This document shows, in pieces, positions 1 to 5,277 of a stretch of 5,277 nucleotides of DNA (the first letter of the stretch is position 1; every line of letters begins with the position of its first letter). A model generated the notes under the pieces. That model was not told the DNA's origin and did not search any database. It saw nothing but the letters and a program-made list of their open reading frames with translations. The position numbers were made by a program, and so were the translations under genes. Source of the DNA: Paracoccaceae bacterium (GTDB taxonomy: Bacteria > Pseudomonadota > Alphaproteobacteria > Rhodobacterales > Rhodobacteraceae); NCBI GenBank assembly GCA_007120685.1, contig SKNG01000262.1:1-5277 (forward strand), read 5' to 3'.

Positions 1-467
1 CGCGCGAGCCCGGCGCCAGCGCCCAGATGCCCGAGGTCTGGCGCAACCCGGGGCTGATCCACGGGCTGCGCAACCTGATCCAGAACGCGGTCGATTTCGC
101 CCGCGCCGAGGTGCAGATCACTGCCGAATGGGACGCGCAGAACATCCATCTGTGCATTAGCGACGACGGGCCGGGGTTTCCCGCGCATCTGCTGGGACGG
201 ATCGGCGAACCCTTCCTGCGCGACCGCCGGGAAGGGATGCGCAGCAGGGGCGGCACCGGCTATCAGGGCATGGGGCTGGGCCTGTTCATCGCCAAGACCC
301 TGCTGGAACGCAGCGGCGCAAGCATCCGGTTTGCCAATCGCGGCGAGGGGCAGACCGGCGGCAGCGGCGCGGTGATCCGTCTGGTCTGGCCACGCCAGGC
401 GATCGAGGCCGACGCCCGGCAGGCGCTGGGCGCCAACCGCCCGGTGGCCGATCCGGAAGGATCATGA
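1..467 (+). CDS. regB: Sensor histidine kinase RegB/PrrB, C-terminal ATPase domain (5' end outside window)
   Basis: This is the 3' part of a two-component sensor kinase gene; the frame is open from base 3 and stops at TGA 465-467. Seen: a complete HATPase_c domain, with the N box (NLIQNAVDFA), a G1/F region (SDDGPGF followed by GRIGEPFL) and a G2 box (GMGLGLFIAKTLLERSG). The ending IRLVWPR followed by a short hydrophilic tail, and the run GEPFLRDRR...GYQGMGLGLFIAKTLLERSG, closely resemble RegB/PrrB of Rhodobacter. Known of the family: RegB is an inner-membrane redox-responsive kinase that phosphorylates RegA and controls photosynthesis, respiration, and nitrogen and carbon fixation genes. The transmembrane, quinone-binding, H-box and redox-cysteine regions would lie left of the window, so sensing function cannot be judged. 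Another HATPase kinase is possible but the G2 stretch argues for RegB. Confidence 0.88.
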   Translation, partial: REPGASAQMPEVWRNPGLIHGLRNLIQNAVDFARAEVQITAEWDAQNIHLCISDDGPGFPAHLLGRIGEPFLRDRREGMRSRGGTGYQGMGLGLFIAKTLLERSGASIRFANRGEGQTGGSGAVIRLVWPRQAIEADARQALGANRPVADPEGS

Positions 468-504
468 CAGCAAAGCGCCGCGAAATCCTCACACCGCGAA
501 CAGA

Positions 505-529
505 TTAACGCCTTAACCGTGCCTTAACC
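505..529 (+). promoter_or_regulatory. CtrA-like TTAA-N7-TTAA site upstream of the PAS gene
   Basis: The 112-base gap between regB and the PAS gene holds three TTAA tetramers at 505-508, 513-516 and 524-527. The last two are separated by exactly 7 bases (TTAACCGTGCCTTAACC), matching the TTAA-N7-TTAA consensus of the alphaproteobacterial response regulator CtrA. The same bases form a 9-base direct repeat, GCCTTAACC, at 510-518 and 521-529, with an 11-base period, about one helical turn. TTAA is rare in DNA this GC-rich. The site ends about 50 bases before the chosen ATG, a reasonable place for a regulator binding near -35. CtrA binding is inferred from motif only. I see nothing else convincing in the gap and no clear regB terminator. 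Confidence 0.45.
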
Positions 530-579
530 ACTTCTGCGTCAGAGTGTTGACAACTGCTCGCAGAGGTGACCGCACACGC

Positions 580-2247
580 ATGGATGCCCAGCCTTTTCTT
601 CTCGCCCTTGTCGTTGTCATCGCAACCGCCCTGACGGTTGTCGGTGTGATGATGCTCATGTCGGCGCTGGAACGGCGCGGCCGCCGCGCCTCTGGGGTGG
701 AGGGGCTGGGCGGCAACCGCATCGATGCGGTGTTCCTGTTCGAGGACGGTGCCCTGGTCGACGCCAACGAACGCGGCGAAACCCTGCTTTCGACCTTGCG
801 TGCAGCCGGGCCGGAGAAACCGCCATGGCTGGCGCTGCATCACTATCTGCGGACAGCGTTCCCGGATCTGGACCGCCAACTCGCCCGGCTGCAGGAGCGG
901 GGCCGGCTGACGCTGCAGGCCGGCGATAGCTCTGGGCTGGAACTGCGCGCCGAATGGCTGATGGGCACGATCCGGCTGACGATCGTCGATGCCGAGGCGG
1001 ACGAGGCCGGGGTGCTGATCGACCGTTTGAGCCTGCGCGCGATGGACGAAGAGATGGGCATCCTGCGCCGCGTGTGCGATCATGTGCCGGCGCTGGCCTG
1101 GCGCGAGGATGCCGAGGGGCGCGTGGTCTGGGCCAACGATGCCTATCTGCGCCGCTGCAGCGGCCTGACCACGGGCGCAGAGGCCGAGCCCCCGGTCGCC
1201 TGGCCCCTGCCCGCGCTGTTTCCCGCCGGGCCCGCCGGCTCGGCTCAGCGCATCGCCCTTTCGGCGGGGCAGCCGCACGGGCAGGAAAGCTGGTTCGATG
1301 TCAGTCGCCATGCCGACGGGTCTGGGCAGCTGGTCTTCGCGGTCTCGGCCGACGGTGCGCACCGGGCCGAGCAGGCCCGCCGGGAATTCGTGCAGACCCT
1401 CAGCAAGACCTTCGCCACCCTGCCCATCGGGCTTGCCGTCTTCGACCGCACGCGGCGATTGCAACTGTTCAATCCGGCGCTGGCGGAACTGACCGGGCTT
1501 GAGCCGGAGTTTCTGACCTCGCGGCCCGGGTTGGCCGGTTTCCTGAATCGCCTGCGCGAAAAGCGGGTGCTGCCAGAGCCGCGGGATTACGCCAACTGGT
1601 CGCGCCGGCTGCTGGACATCGAAAAAGATGTCGAGACCAGCGAGTTCGAGGAAACCTGGCACCTGCCCAAAGGCCAGACCTACCGGGTCTCGGCCAGCCC
1701 GCACCCGGACGGTGCGATGGCCTTCCTGATCGAGGACATCACCTCGGAAGTGCACATGTCCCGCAACATTCGCGCCGAGCTGGAAACCTGCCGCAGCGCG
1801 CTGGACGGGTTGCCGACGGCTGTCGCGCTGTTCTCGGCCGACGGGCACCTGATGCAGACCAACGCCGCGTTTTCCCGGCTCTGGTCCTTCGAGGGCGAGG
1901 ATGCGATCACCGGTGTCAGCCTGGCCGAGGCGCTGTCCAACTGGCGCGACGCGGCGTTGGACAAGACCTTGTGGGACCGGATAGCGGCCCTGAGCCATGA
2001 AGCCCGCTCCGGCGAACGGGTGTCAGGCATGATGGAGCTGTCGGATGGCGAGGTGCTGGCGGTCACGGCCTGTGGCAATGGCAACGGAACCCTGATGATC
2101 ACCTTCGACACAACCGACCCTGTCGTGCAGACCGATCCTGCGCCCCCGCGCTGCCCACCAGGACGCCGAGGCGCAACCGTGATGGACCCGCAAGATGAGC
2201 CGTTCTCGTCACGCTTCAGCACGGCCCAGGCCGTCTGGAAGGATTGA
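580..2247 (+). CDS. Membrane-anchored multi-PAS-domain protein without a visible output domain
   Basis: A 555-residue protein starting at ATG 580. Seen: one N-terminal transmembrane segment (about residues 5-27, LLALVVVIATAL then VVGVMML) followed by the basic stop-transfer ERRGRR; then a weak PAS-like stretch (about 48-150), a PAS domain around 165-260 (AWREDAEGRVVWANDAYL), a PAS_7-like domain around 275-390 (LPIGLAVFDRTRRLQLFNPAL, ending FLIEDIT), and another around 398-515 (LPTAVALFSADGHLMQTNAAF, ending LMITFDTTD). The last 40 residues are a low-complexity Pro/Arg-rich tail. No H box, HATPase, GGDEF or EAL domain is present. I preferred ATG 580 to the upstream GTG 544 because it leads straight into the membrane segment; AGAGG at 562-566 is a slightly distant ribosome binding site. 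By fold it should be a cytoplasmic-facing sensory protein. Its place after regB suggests a signalling link, but partner and ligand are unknown. It could be a natural kinase-less form or a truncated kinase. Confidence 0.85.
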   Translation: MDAQPFLLALVVVIATALTVVGVMMLMSALERRGRRASGVEGLGGNRIDAVFLFEDGALVDANERGETLLSTLRAAGPEKPPWLALHHYLRTAFPDLDRQLARLQERGRLTLQAGDSSGLELRAEWLMGTIRLTIVDAEADEAGVLIDRLSLRAMDEEMGILRRVCDHVPALAWREDAEGRVVWANDAYLRRCSGLTTGAEAEPPVAWPLPALFPAGPAGSAQRIALSAGQPHGQESWFDVSRHADGSGQLVFAVSADGAHRAEQARREFVQTLSKTFATLPIGLAVFDRTRRLQLFNPALAELTGLEPEFLTSRPGLAGFLNRLREKRVLPEPRDYANWSRRLLDIEKDVETSEFEETWHLPKGQTYRVSASPHPDGAMAFLIEDITSEVHMSRNIRAELETCRSALDGLPTAVALFSADGHLMQTNAAFSRLWSFEGEDAITGVSLAEALSNWRDAALDKTLWDRIAALSHEARSGERVSGMMELSDGEVLAVTACGNGNGTLMITFDTTDPVVQTDPAPPRCPPGRRGATVMDPQDEPFSSRFSTAQAVWKD

Positions 2248-2285
2248 CGGACGCGCAGGCTCGGCAAAGGGCCTACCGGTCAATC
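2242..2285 (+). terminator. Stem-loop over the PAS gene stop codon, possible weak terminator
   Basis: GATTGAC (2242-2248) pairs with GTCAATC (2279-2285), extended by GG 2249-2250 with CC 2276-2277 past a single bulged G. Inside, AGGCTC (2257-2262) pairs with GGGCCT (2269-2274), with one G-U pair, around a 6-base loop. The structure spans the TGA stop of the PAS gene at 2245-2247. No T-tract follows, so this is not a canonical intrinsic terminator; it might protect the 3' end or assist termination. Confidence 0.3.
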
Positions 2286-2407
2286 AACGCAAGCAAGGGG
2301 GGCGAGGGCCGCATCCTGTGCATTCCCCGCCGGCAACGCCGATCCCTTGTCCATGTCCTTTCCGGCCGAGACTGGCTCGCCCGGATGCCGCATGTCGGGG
2401 GAGCGCG
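2248..2407. other. Convergent intergenic region between the PAS gene and trxA
   Basis: This 160-base gap separates two genes whose 3' ends face each other. Apart from the stem-loop at its left edge, I see only short weak hairpins, such as GGCCGAG at 2372-2378 facing CTCGCC at 2385-2390 with a mismatch. No T-tracts suitable for intrinsic termination of either gene and no credible small gene are visible. An open frame running right from about 2244 continues antisense through trxA and looks like a shadow. Confidence 0.4.
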
Positions 2408-2728
2408 TCAGAGCGAGGCGTCGATCCAGCTGGCCAGGGCCGCCTTGGGCGCCGCGCCGACCTTGTTCGATACGATCTTGCCGTCGCGCACCAGAAACAG
2501 CGCCGGAATGCCCCGGATCCCCATGGCCGCGGTGACCTGCGGATTCTCGTCGACATTCACCTTGGCGATCTTCACCCGGCCCGCGTATTCGGTCGAAAGC
2601 TCTTCCAGCGCCGGCCCGATCTGCTTGCACGGGCCGCACCATTCGGCCCAGAAATCGACGACGACCGGGATGTCGCTGTCGCGCACTTCGGCGTCGAAAG
2701 TGGAATCGGTGACGGCTACGATGGGCAT
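2408..2728 (-). CDS. trxA: Thioredoxin (TrxA type)
   Basis: A 106-residue cytosolic thioredoxin, the usual length for the family. Seen: the WCGPC redox centre at residues 30-34, the buried Asp equivalent (D25 in VVVDFWAEW), the cis-proline loop RGIP with P75, and the conserved KVNVDENP and FLVRDGK segments. No signal peptide is present. Known of the family: it reduces protein disulfides using electrons from thioredoxin reductase and supports ribonucleotide reductase, methionine sulfoxide reductase and peroxiredoxins. The start at 2726-2728 is chosen because AGGAGA (2734-2739) sits 5 bases upstream and the protein then begins MPIVAVTD as typical thioredoxins do; an in-frame extension to 2833 adds 35 unlike residues. 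A 10-base palindrome, GAACCGGTTC (2740-2749), lies just upstream of the ribosome binding site. It is convergent with the PAS gene and probably transcribed from its own promoter. Confidence 0.96.
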   Translation of the reverse strand: MPIVAVTDSTFDAEVRDSDIPVVVDFWAEWCGPCKQIGPALEELSTEYAGRVKIAKVNVDENPQVTAAMGIRGIPALFLVRDGKIVSNKVGAAPKAALASWIDASL

Positions 2729-2785
2729 GTTCTTCTCCTGAACCGGTTCCGGCCCGCGGGTGCGGCGCCGCTCTGACTTCAGCGA

Positions 2786-2814
2786 CAGGTATGCAAAGCC
2801 CTCCATGCGGTCAA
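2786..2814 (-). promoter_or_regulatory. Candidate sigma70-type promoter for trxA
   Basis: On the - strand, TTGACC (2809-2814) is a 5-of-6 match to the -35 box. Exactly 17 bases later comes TACCTG (2786-2791), a poor -10 hexamer that keeps only the initial TA, as can occur in GC-rich alphaproteobacteria. Transcription would start near 2779, giving a leader of roughly 50 bases before the trxA ATG. The call rests on the -35 box, spacing and position. Confidence 0.4.
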
Positions 2815-2815
2815 G

Positions 2816-2843
2816 CCTGACCGGCCACGGCACCCCGGTCAGG
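2816..2843 (-). other. 9-bp inverted repeat between the flavin reductase gene and the trxA promoter
   Basis: CCTGACCGG (2816-2824) and CCGGTCAGG (2835-2843) form a perfect 9-base-pair stem around a 10-base loop. It begins 20 bases after the flavin reductase stop and ends 1 base before the proposed trxA -35 box. In RNA it could end or protect the flavin reductase message, although no T-tract follows on either strand. As DNA it could be an operator abutting the trxA promoter. The repeat is certain; its function is not. Confidence 0.5.
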
Positions 2844-2863
2844 GCCGCTCATGCCCTGGCGGC

Positions 2864-3505
2864 CTACTTGTCTGCTTCGGCCTTGACGAAATCTGCATAG
2901 ACAGGCCGGTCCAGCCGGAACAGGTCCTGGGTGCGCGTATACCAGCCTGCCCCGTGCATCCGCCCCACCAGCCCCAGCTTCGGCGTGTCGATATAGGCGC
3001 GCTCGGCATCGATCACATATTCGTCGGCCACATGCACGGCCAGTACCCGGCCGATGACGATGGTCTGATGCGGGCCGGTCACCACGCTGGACAGCGTCAC
3101 GCATTCCAGCGACACCGGCGCCCCGGCGATGCGCGGCGGGCGGACGTGCTGCGCGGGCGCGCCCTGCAGCCCGGCGAGCGTCATCTCGCTGACCTTTGCC
3201 GGGGCGTCGATGCAGGTGATGTTCATCGCCTCGGCCAGATCCTCGGGCACCAGATTGACGACGAATTCGCCGGTATCGAGGATGTTGCGCGCGGTGTCCT
3301 TGAAGCCGCGCTCGGGATCGGCAAGCAGCCCCACCACCACCGTCGGCGGCGTGTGGCCCATGGCGTTGAAGAAACTGTAGGGCGCTGCATTCACCACGCC
3401 TGCGGGCGACACCGTGGTGATCCAGGCTATGGGGCGCGGCGTCACCGTGGACGCCAGAAGCTTGTAGCTTATCTGCGGTGTCGCCGGATCAAGATCGAAT
3501 CGCAT
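2864..3505 (-). CDS. Flavin reductase family protein (flavoredoxin-like, FMN-binding split barrel)
   Basis: A 213-residue protein of the flavin-reductase-like (DIM6/NTAB, RutF-like) family. Seen: the N-terminal TPRPIAWITT (22-31), NAAPYSFFNAMG (39-50) for FMN phosphate and ring contacts, KDTARNILDTGEFVVNLV (69-86), and the C-terminal GRMHGAGWYTRTQDLF (181-196) followed by LDRP, all typical of the flavoredoxin-like branch of about 200 residues. There is no signal peptide. Known of the family: members bind FMN and either make reduced flavin from NAD(P)H for a partner monooxygenase or act as electron carriers. The start at 3503-3505 has AGAGGA (3515-3520) 9 bases upstream. It lies 125 bases downstream of the TDO-like gene on the same strand and may belong to that catabolic unit. 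No flavin-dependent monooxygenase is visible here, so its electron acceptor is unknown. Confidence 0.87.
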   Translation of the reverse strand: MRFDLDPATPQISYKLLASTVTPRPIAWITTVSPAGVVNAAPYSFFNAMGHTPPTVVVGLLADPERGFKDTARNILDTGEFVVNLVPEDLAEAMNITCIDAPAKVSEMTLAGLQGAPAQHVRPPRIAGAPVSLECVTLSSVVTGPHQTIVIGRVLAVHVADEYVIDAERAYIDTPKLGLVGRMHGAGWYTRTQDLFRLDRPVYADFVKAEADK

Positions 3506-3559
3506 CTGCTTGGGTCCTCTGCCTTTTCAGCGCTCAACCTCGCCGCCGGGCGCGGCGCA

Positions 3560-3604
3560 TGCAAGCCTGGCGAGCGCACAGACCGTGCGCTGGCTTGCAC
3601 AGAC
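3560..3604 (-). repeat. Interrupted inverted repeat plus GCACAGAC direct repeat between the TDO-like and flavin reductase genes
   Basis: TGCAAGCC (3560-3567) pairs with GGCTTGCA (3592-3599), and AGCGCAC (3573-3579) pairs with GTGCGCT (3585-3591). This gives 15 base pairs, interrupted only by a 5-base bulge (3568-3572), around a 5-base loop. Overlapping it, GCACAGAC occurs directly repeated at 3576-3583 and 3597-3604, 21 bases apart, which is two helical turns. A smaller stem, CGCCG (3541-3545) with CGGCG (3553-3557), lies closer to the flavin reductase gene. No T-tract follows on the - strand. It could be an operator for an internal promoter, or an mRNA structure that sets the relative expression or stability of the two cistrons. 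Confidence 0.6.
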
Positions 3605-3615
3605 GCTTGCCGAGG

Positions 3616-3629
3616 CGCCTGCAGAGGCG
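3616..3629 (-). other. Short hairpin just after the TDO-like gene stop
   Basis: CGCCT (3616-3620) and AGGCG (3625-3629) form a perfect 5-base-pair stem around GCAG, starting one base after the TGA stop of the TDO-like gene. No T-tract follows, so it is at most a weak 3'-end structure. It adds to the dense fold potential of this 125-base gap. Confidence 0.3.
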
Positions 3630-3630
3630 T

Positions 3631-4413
3631 TCATGGCGATCCCGGCTTCATCACCTCGCCGCCCGCCATCTCGGTCAATTCGTTGCGGAACTCGAAGAGT
3701 TCGGGAAAGAAGTAGTAGCCGGTTGTCGTGGCCAGATAATCCCTGAAGAAGGTACCGCCGGTACCGCGCGCGCGGATGCCGATCTGGCGGCGCACCATCA
3801 GGATATGATTGTGCCGCCACGACTGAAAGCGGCGATCGATCTCGAAGGCGTTCTCGGCAAGCTGGAACAGATCGTGCTGGCGCCAGCGGTCGCGATAGAC
3901 ATCGCGCAGCGTCAGGCCGTGCCGCGCGAAGACGGCAAAGAAGGCGTCGCGCAAGGTGACAGGGTGTTCGCCGATCAGCCCGGGCCAGAGGTTTTCGGTG
4001 CGCGCCACATACGCCTCGCCCGCCGTCTGATGCAGGCCGATCATCACCTCGACCTGCCGGAACTGGCGCGACTGCATCCCCGAGGCACCGGTCAGCTCGC
4101 CCCGGAATTCGGCGAAATCGGCCGCCGACATGGTTTCCAGCACCGTCCAATGCGCCTCGGCCAGCTTCAGGATCTCGCCGATCCGGCGCAGGAGCCAGTT
4201 TGCCTGCGCCAGATCGTCAGCTTCCAGCAGCGCGATGATGCGCTCCAGATCGAAGATCAGGTGCTTGAACCAAAGCTCCAGCACATGATGGACGGTGACG
4301 AAAAGATGCTCTTCGGGGTGCGCGGTCACGGGCCGCATGACCGACAGAAGCTTGTCCAGTTGCAGGTGATGGACATAGCCGAACTTCTGTTCGTCCGGCG
4401 CTTCGGTCCCCAT
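3631..4413 (-). CDS. Tryptophan 2,3-dioxygenase superfamily heme protein, divergent
   Basis: A 260-residue protein, somewhat shorter than typical bacterial TDO (roughly 280-300). Seen, aligned from memory to human and Xanthomonas TDO: F38 and H42 in LFVTVH (distal Phe/His), ELWFK (46-50), F100, R104 and L107 in FAEFRGEL (R104 for substrate carboxylate), S111-G112, proximal heme ligand H203 in SWRHNH, and RGTGG (216-220) with T218. Canonical TDO cleaves the indole ring of tryptophan with O2 to N-formylkynurenine. Differences: the T-G-G-S-S-G loop reads T-G-G-T-F-F, the spacing from heme His to Thr is 15 rather than 14, and the N-terminal Y-G-x-Y motif becomes F-G-Y-V-H-H. These could change the substrate, so I give no symbol (kynA if canonical). 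The start at 4411-4413 has AAGGGG (4422-4427) 8 bases upstream. It follows the FAH gene by 5 bases, implying translational coupling. Confidence 0.88.
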   Translation of the reverse strand: MGTEAPDEQKFGYVHHLQLDKLLSVMRPVTAHPEEHLFVTVHHVLELWFKHLIFDLERIIALLEADDLAQANWLLRRIGEILKLAEAHWTVLETMSAADFAEFRGELTGASGMQSRQFRQVEVMIGLHQTAGEAYVARTENLWPGLIGEHPVTLRDAFFAVFARHGLTLRDVYRDRWRQHDLFQLAENAFEIDRRFQSWRHNHILMVRRQIGIRARGTGGTFFRDYLATTTGYYFFPELFEFRNELTEMAGGEVMKPGSP

Positions 4414-4418
4414 GCCGA

Positions 4419-5277
4419 TCACCCCTTGCGCGGGCCGGTCGGGTTTTCGCGGCTGTCGATCACCGGGTGGCGCAGGGTGCCGATGCCCTGCACGCCCGCC
4501 ATGACCACATCGCCCGGCCACATCCATTCCTGCGGATCGCGCCCGGCGCCCACCCCTTCCGGTGTGCCGGTGGCAATGATGTCGCCCGGTTCCAGCGTGA
4601 TCCCGCGGGACAGATCGGCGATCAGTTCGTCGACCTTGAACAGCATCTTGGCCGTATTCGAGCGCTGCTTTTCCACGCCGTTGACGCTTAGCCAAAGGTC
4701 CAGCACCTGCGGATCCGGGATCTCGTCGGCGGTAACGATGCAGGGACCGAAGGGCGCGTAGCTGTCCATGCCCTTGGAGAAGATCCACTGCCCCGCTCGC
4801 CGGTTGTCGCGGGCCGAGACATCGATCATCACCGAATAGCCGAAGACATGGCCCAGCGCGTCCTCCCGCGCCACGCGCGACGCGCGGGTGCCGATGATCG
4901 CGGCCAGTTCGACCTCCCAGTCAAGCTGCTGGGTCATGTCGCCATCGTGACGGATGGGTTGGTCCGGGCCGATGACGGTGGTGGGGGGCTTGGAAAACAC
5001 CACCGGCTCTCGCGGCAGGTCGGGCGCGGTGTCCAGTGCCTTGGAGCTTTCCGCCACGTGATCCAGATAGTTCAGCCCGATGCCGAAGATGTTCTTGCGC
5101 GGCCGGGGGATCGGGGCCAGCAGCGTGACATTGGCCAGCGCCGTGGCCGTACCGGTGGGAAAGTCGCCATCGCATTCGCCCAGCGCCGCGCGCAGCGCGT
5201 CCAGCCCCGGGCGGCCGGCATCGATCAGGCCCAGCATGCTGTCCGCGAAGGCCTCGCCGAAGTTTTCGCCCAGCGCG
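4419..5277 (-). CDS. Fumarylacetoacetate hydrolase family protein (FAHD1-like), 5' end outside window
   Basis: At least 285 residues are visible and the frame stays open to the right edge; the methionine at 5235-5237 is probably internal because good coding sequence (ALGENFGEAFADS) precedes it. Counting from that Met: GLNYLDHVAE (54-63) supplies the catalytic-dyad His60 and Glu63 seen in FAHD1-like enzymes, FSKPPTTVIGP (81-91) is a family motif, DWEVEL (106-111) gives two metal-binding Glu, D139 in MIDVSARD the metal-binding Asp, K155 lies in FSKGMD, and GTPEGVG (224-230) closes the active site. Known of the family: Mg2+-dependent C-C bond hydrolysis, decarboxylation or isomerisation of 2-oxo/1,3-dioxo acids, often late in aromatic ring degradation; the substrate cannot be read from sequence. 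It is the first visible gene of the unit with the TDO-like dioxygenase, so it may process a ring-cleavage product. Perhaps a few tens of N-terminal residues are missing. Confidence 0.92.
   Translation of the reverse strand, partial: ALGENFGEAFADSMLGLIDAGRPGLDALRAALGECDGDFPTGTATALANVTLLAPIPRPRKNIFGIGLNYLDHVAESSKALDTAPDLPREPVVFSKPPTTVIGPDQPIRHDGDMTQQLDWEVELAAIIGTRASRVAREDALGHVFGYSVMIDVSARDNRRAGQWIFSKGMDSYAPFGPCIVTADEIPDPQVLDLWLSVNGVEKQRSNTAKMLFKVDELIADLSRGITLEPGDIIATGTPEGVGAGRDPQEWMWPGDVVMAGVQGIGTLRHPVIDSRENPTGPRKG

Noticed and set aside
464..505. ATGA overlap at the regB stop as the start of a small coupled gene
   Set aside because: It encodes only about 14 residues before a stop and nothing supports its translation.
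547..552. Perfect TTGACA just before the PAS gene as a -35 box
   Set aside because: The position 17 bases downstream reads CCGCAC, not a -10 box, and transcription would start at or inside the start codon.
505..1998. Long - strand open frame (497 codons) opposite the PAS gene
   Set aside because: Its protein is rich in Arg, Gln, Gly and Pro with no domain, and the + strand frame has clear PAS motifs. It is a shadow of GC-rich codon use.
2244..2741. Frame starting at TTG overlapping the PAS stop (MTDAQARQRAY...)
   Set aside because: The TTGA overlap looks like coupling, but the frame runs antisense through trxA, shows no family motif and has no separate ribosome binding site.
2729..2833. N-terminal extension of thioredoxin by 35 residues
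   Set aside because: The extension is unlike thioredoxin or a signal peptide, and a strong AGGAGA lies 5 bases before the internal ATG that gives the standard length.
3478..4761. Long + strand open frame (427 codons) antisense to the TDO-like and FAH genes
   Set aside because: It crosses two well-supported - strand genes, has no recognisable motif, and has the composition of an antisense shadow.
4414..4788. N-terminal extension of the TDO-like protein across the FAH gene
   Set aside because: These residues are an Arg/Gly-rich shadow of the FAH frame; homology begins at the ATG at 4411-4413, which has its own ribosome binding site.

Overview
The window is GC-rich DNA with the coding bias of a Rhodobacterales-type alphaproteobacterium (Rhodobacter, Paracoccus or Roseobacter relatives). 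The best marker is the left-edge gene, the C-terminal ATPase domain of a RegB/PrrB redox sensor kinase. This is a family-level inference from protein motifs; no database search was possible.

Layout. On the + strand: the end of regB (1-467), a 112-base gap with a CtrA-like TTAA-N7-TTAA site, then a membrane-anchored multi-PAS protein (580-2247) with no visible kinase or other output domain. On the - strand, read from right to left: a fumarylacetoacetate hydrolase (FAH) family enzyme that runs off the right edge (4419-5277), a tryptophan 2,3-dioxygenase (TDO) superfamily heme protein (3631-4413), a flavoredoxin-like flavin reductase family protein (2864-3505), and thioredoxin (2408-2728). The two blocks converge across a 160-base gap (2248-2407).

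How the genes may work together. FAH and TDO are separated by 5 bases, and the TDO ribosome binding site lies at the end of the FAH gene, so they are very probably one translationally coupled operon. The flavin reductase follows after 125 bases that contain a strong interrupted inverted repeat, and may be a less tightly linked third member. A heme dioxygenase, a C-C bond hydrolase/decarboxylase and a flavin enzyme together suggest catabolism of an indole or other aromatic compound. No kynurenine formamidase or kynureninase is visible, so ordinary tryptophan breakdown is not demonstrated. Thioredoxin has its own ribosome binding site and a plausible promoter, and looks like an independent housekeeping gene. 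RegB and the PAS protein form a sensory block.

The most interesting points are the altered substrate-side loop of the TDO-like enzyme and its FAH/flavin reductase company, the CtrA-like site before the PAS gene, the PAS protein without an output domain, and the structured intergenic DNA in the - strand block.
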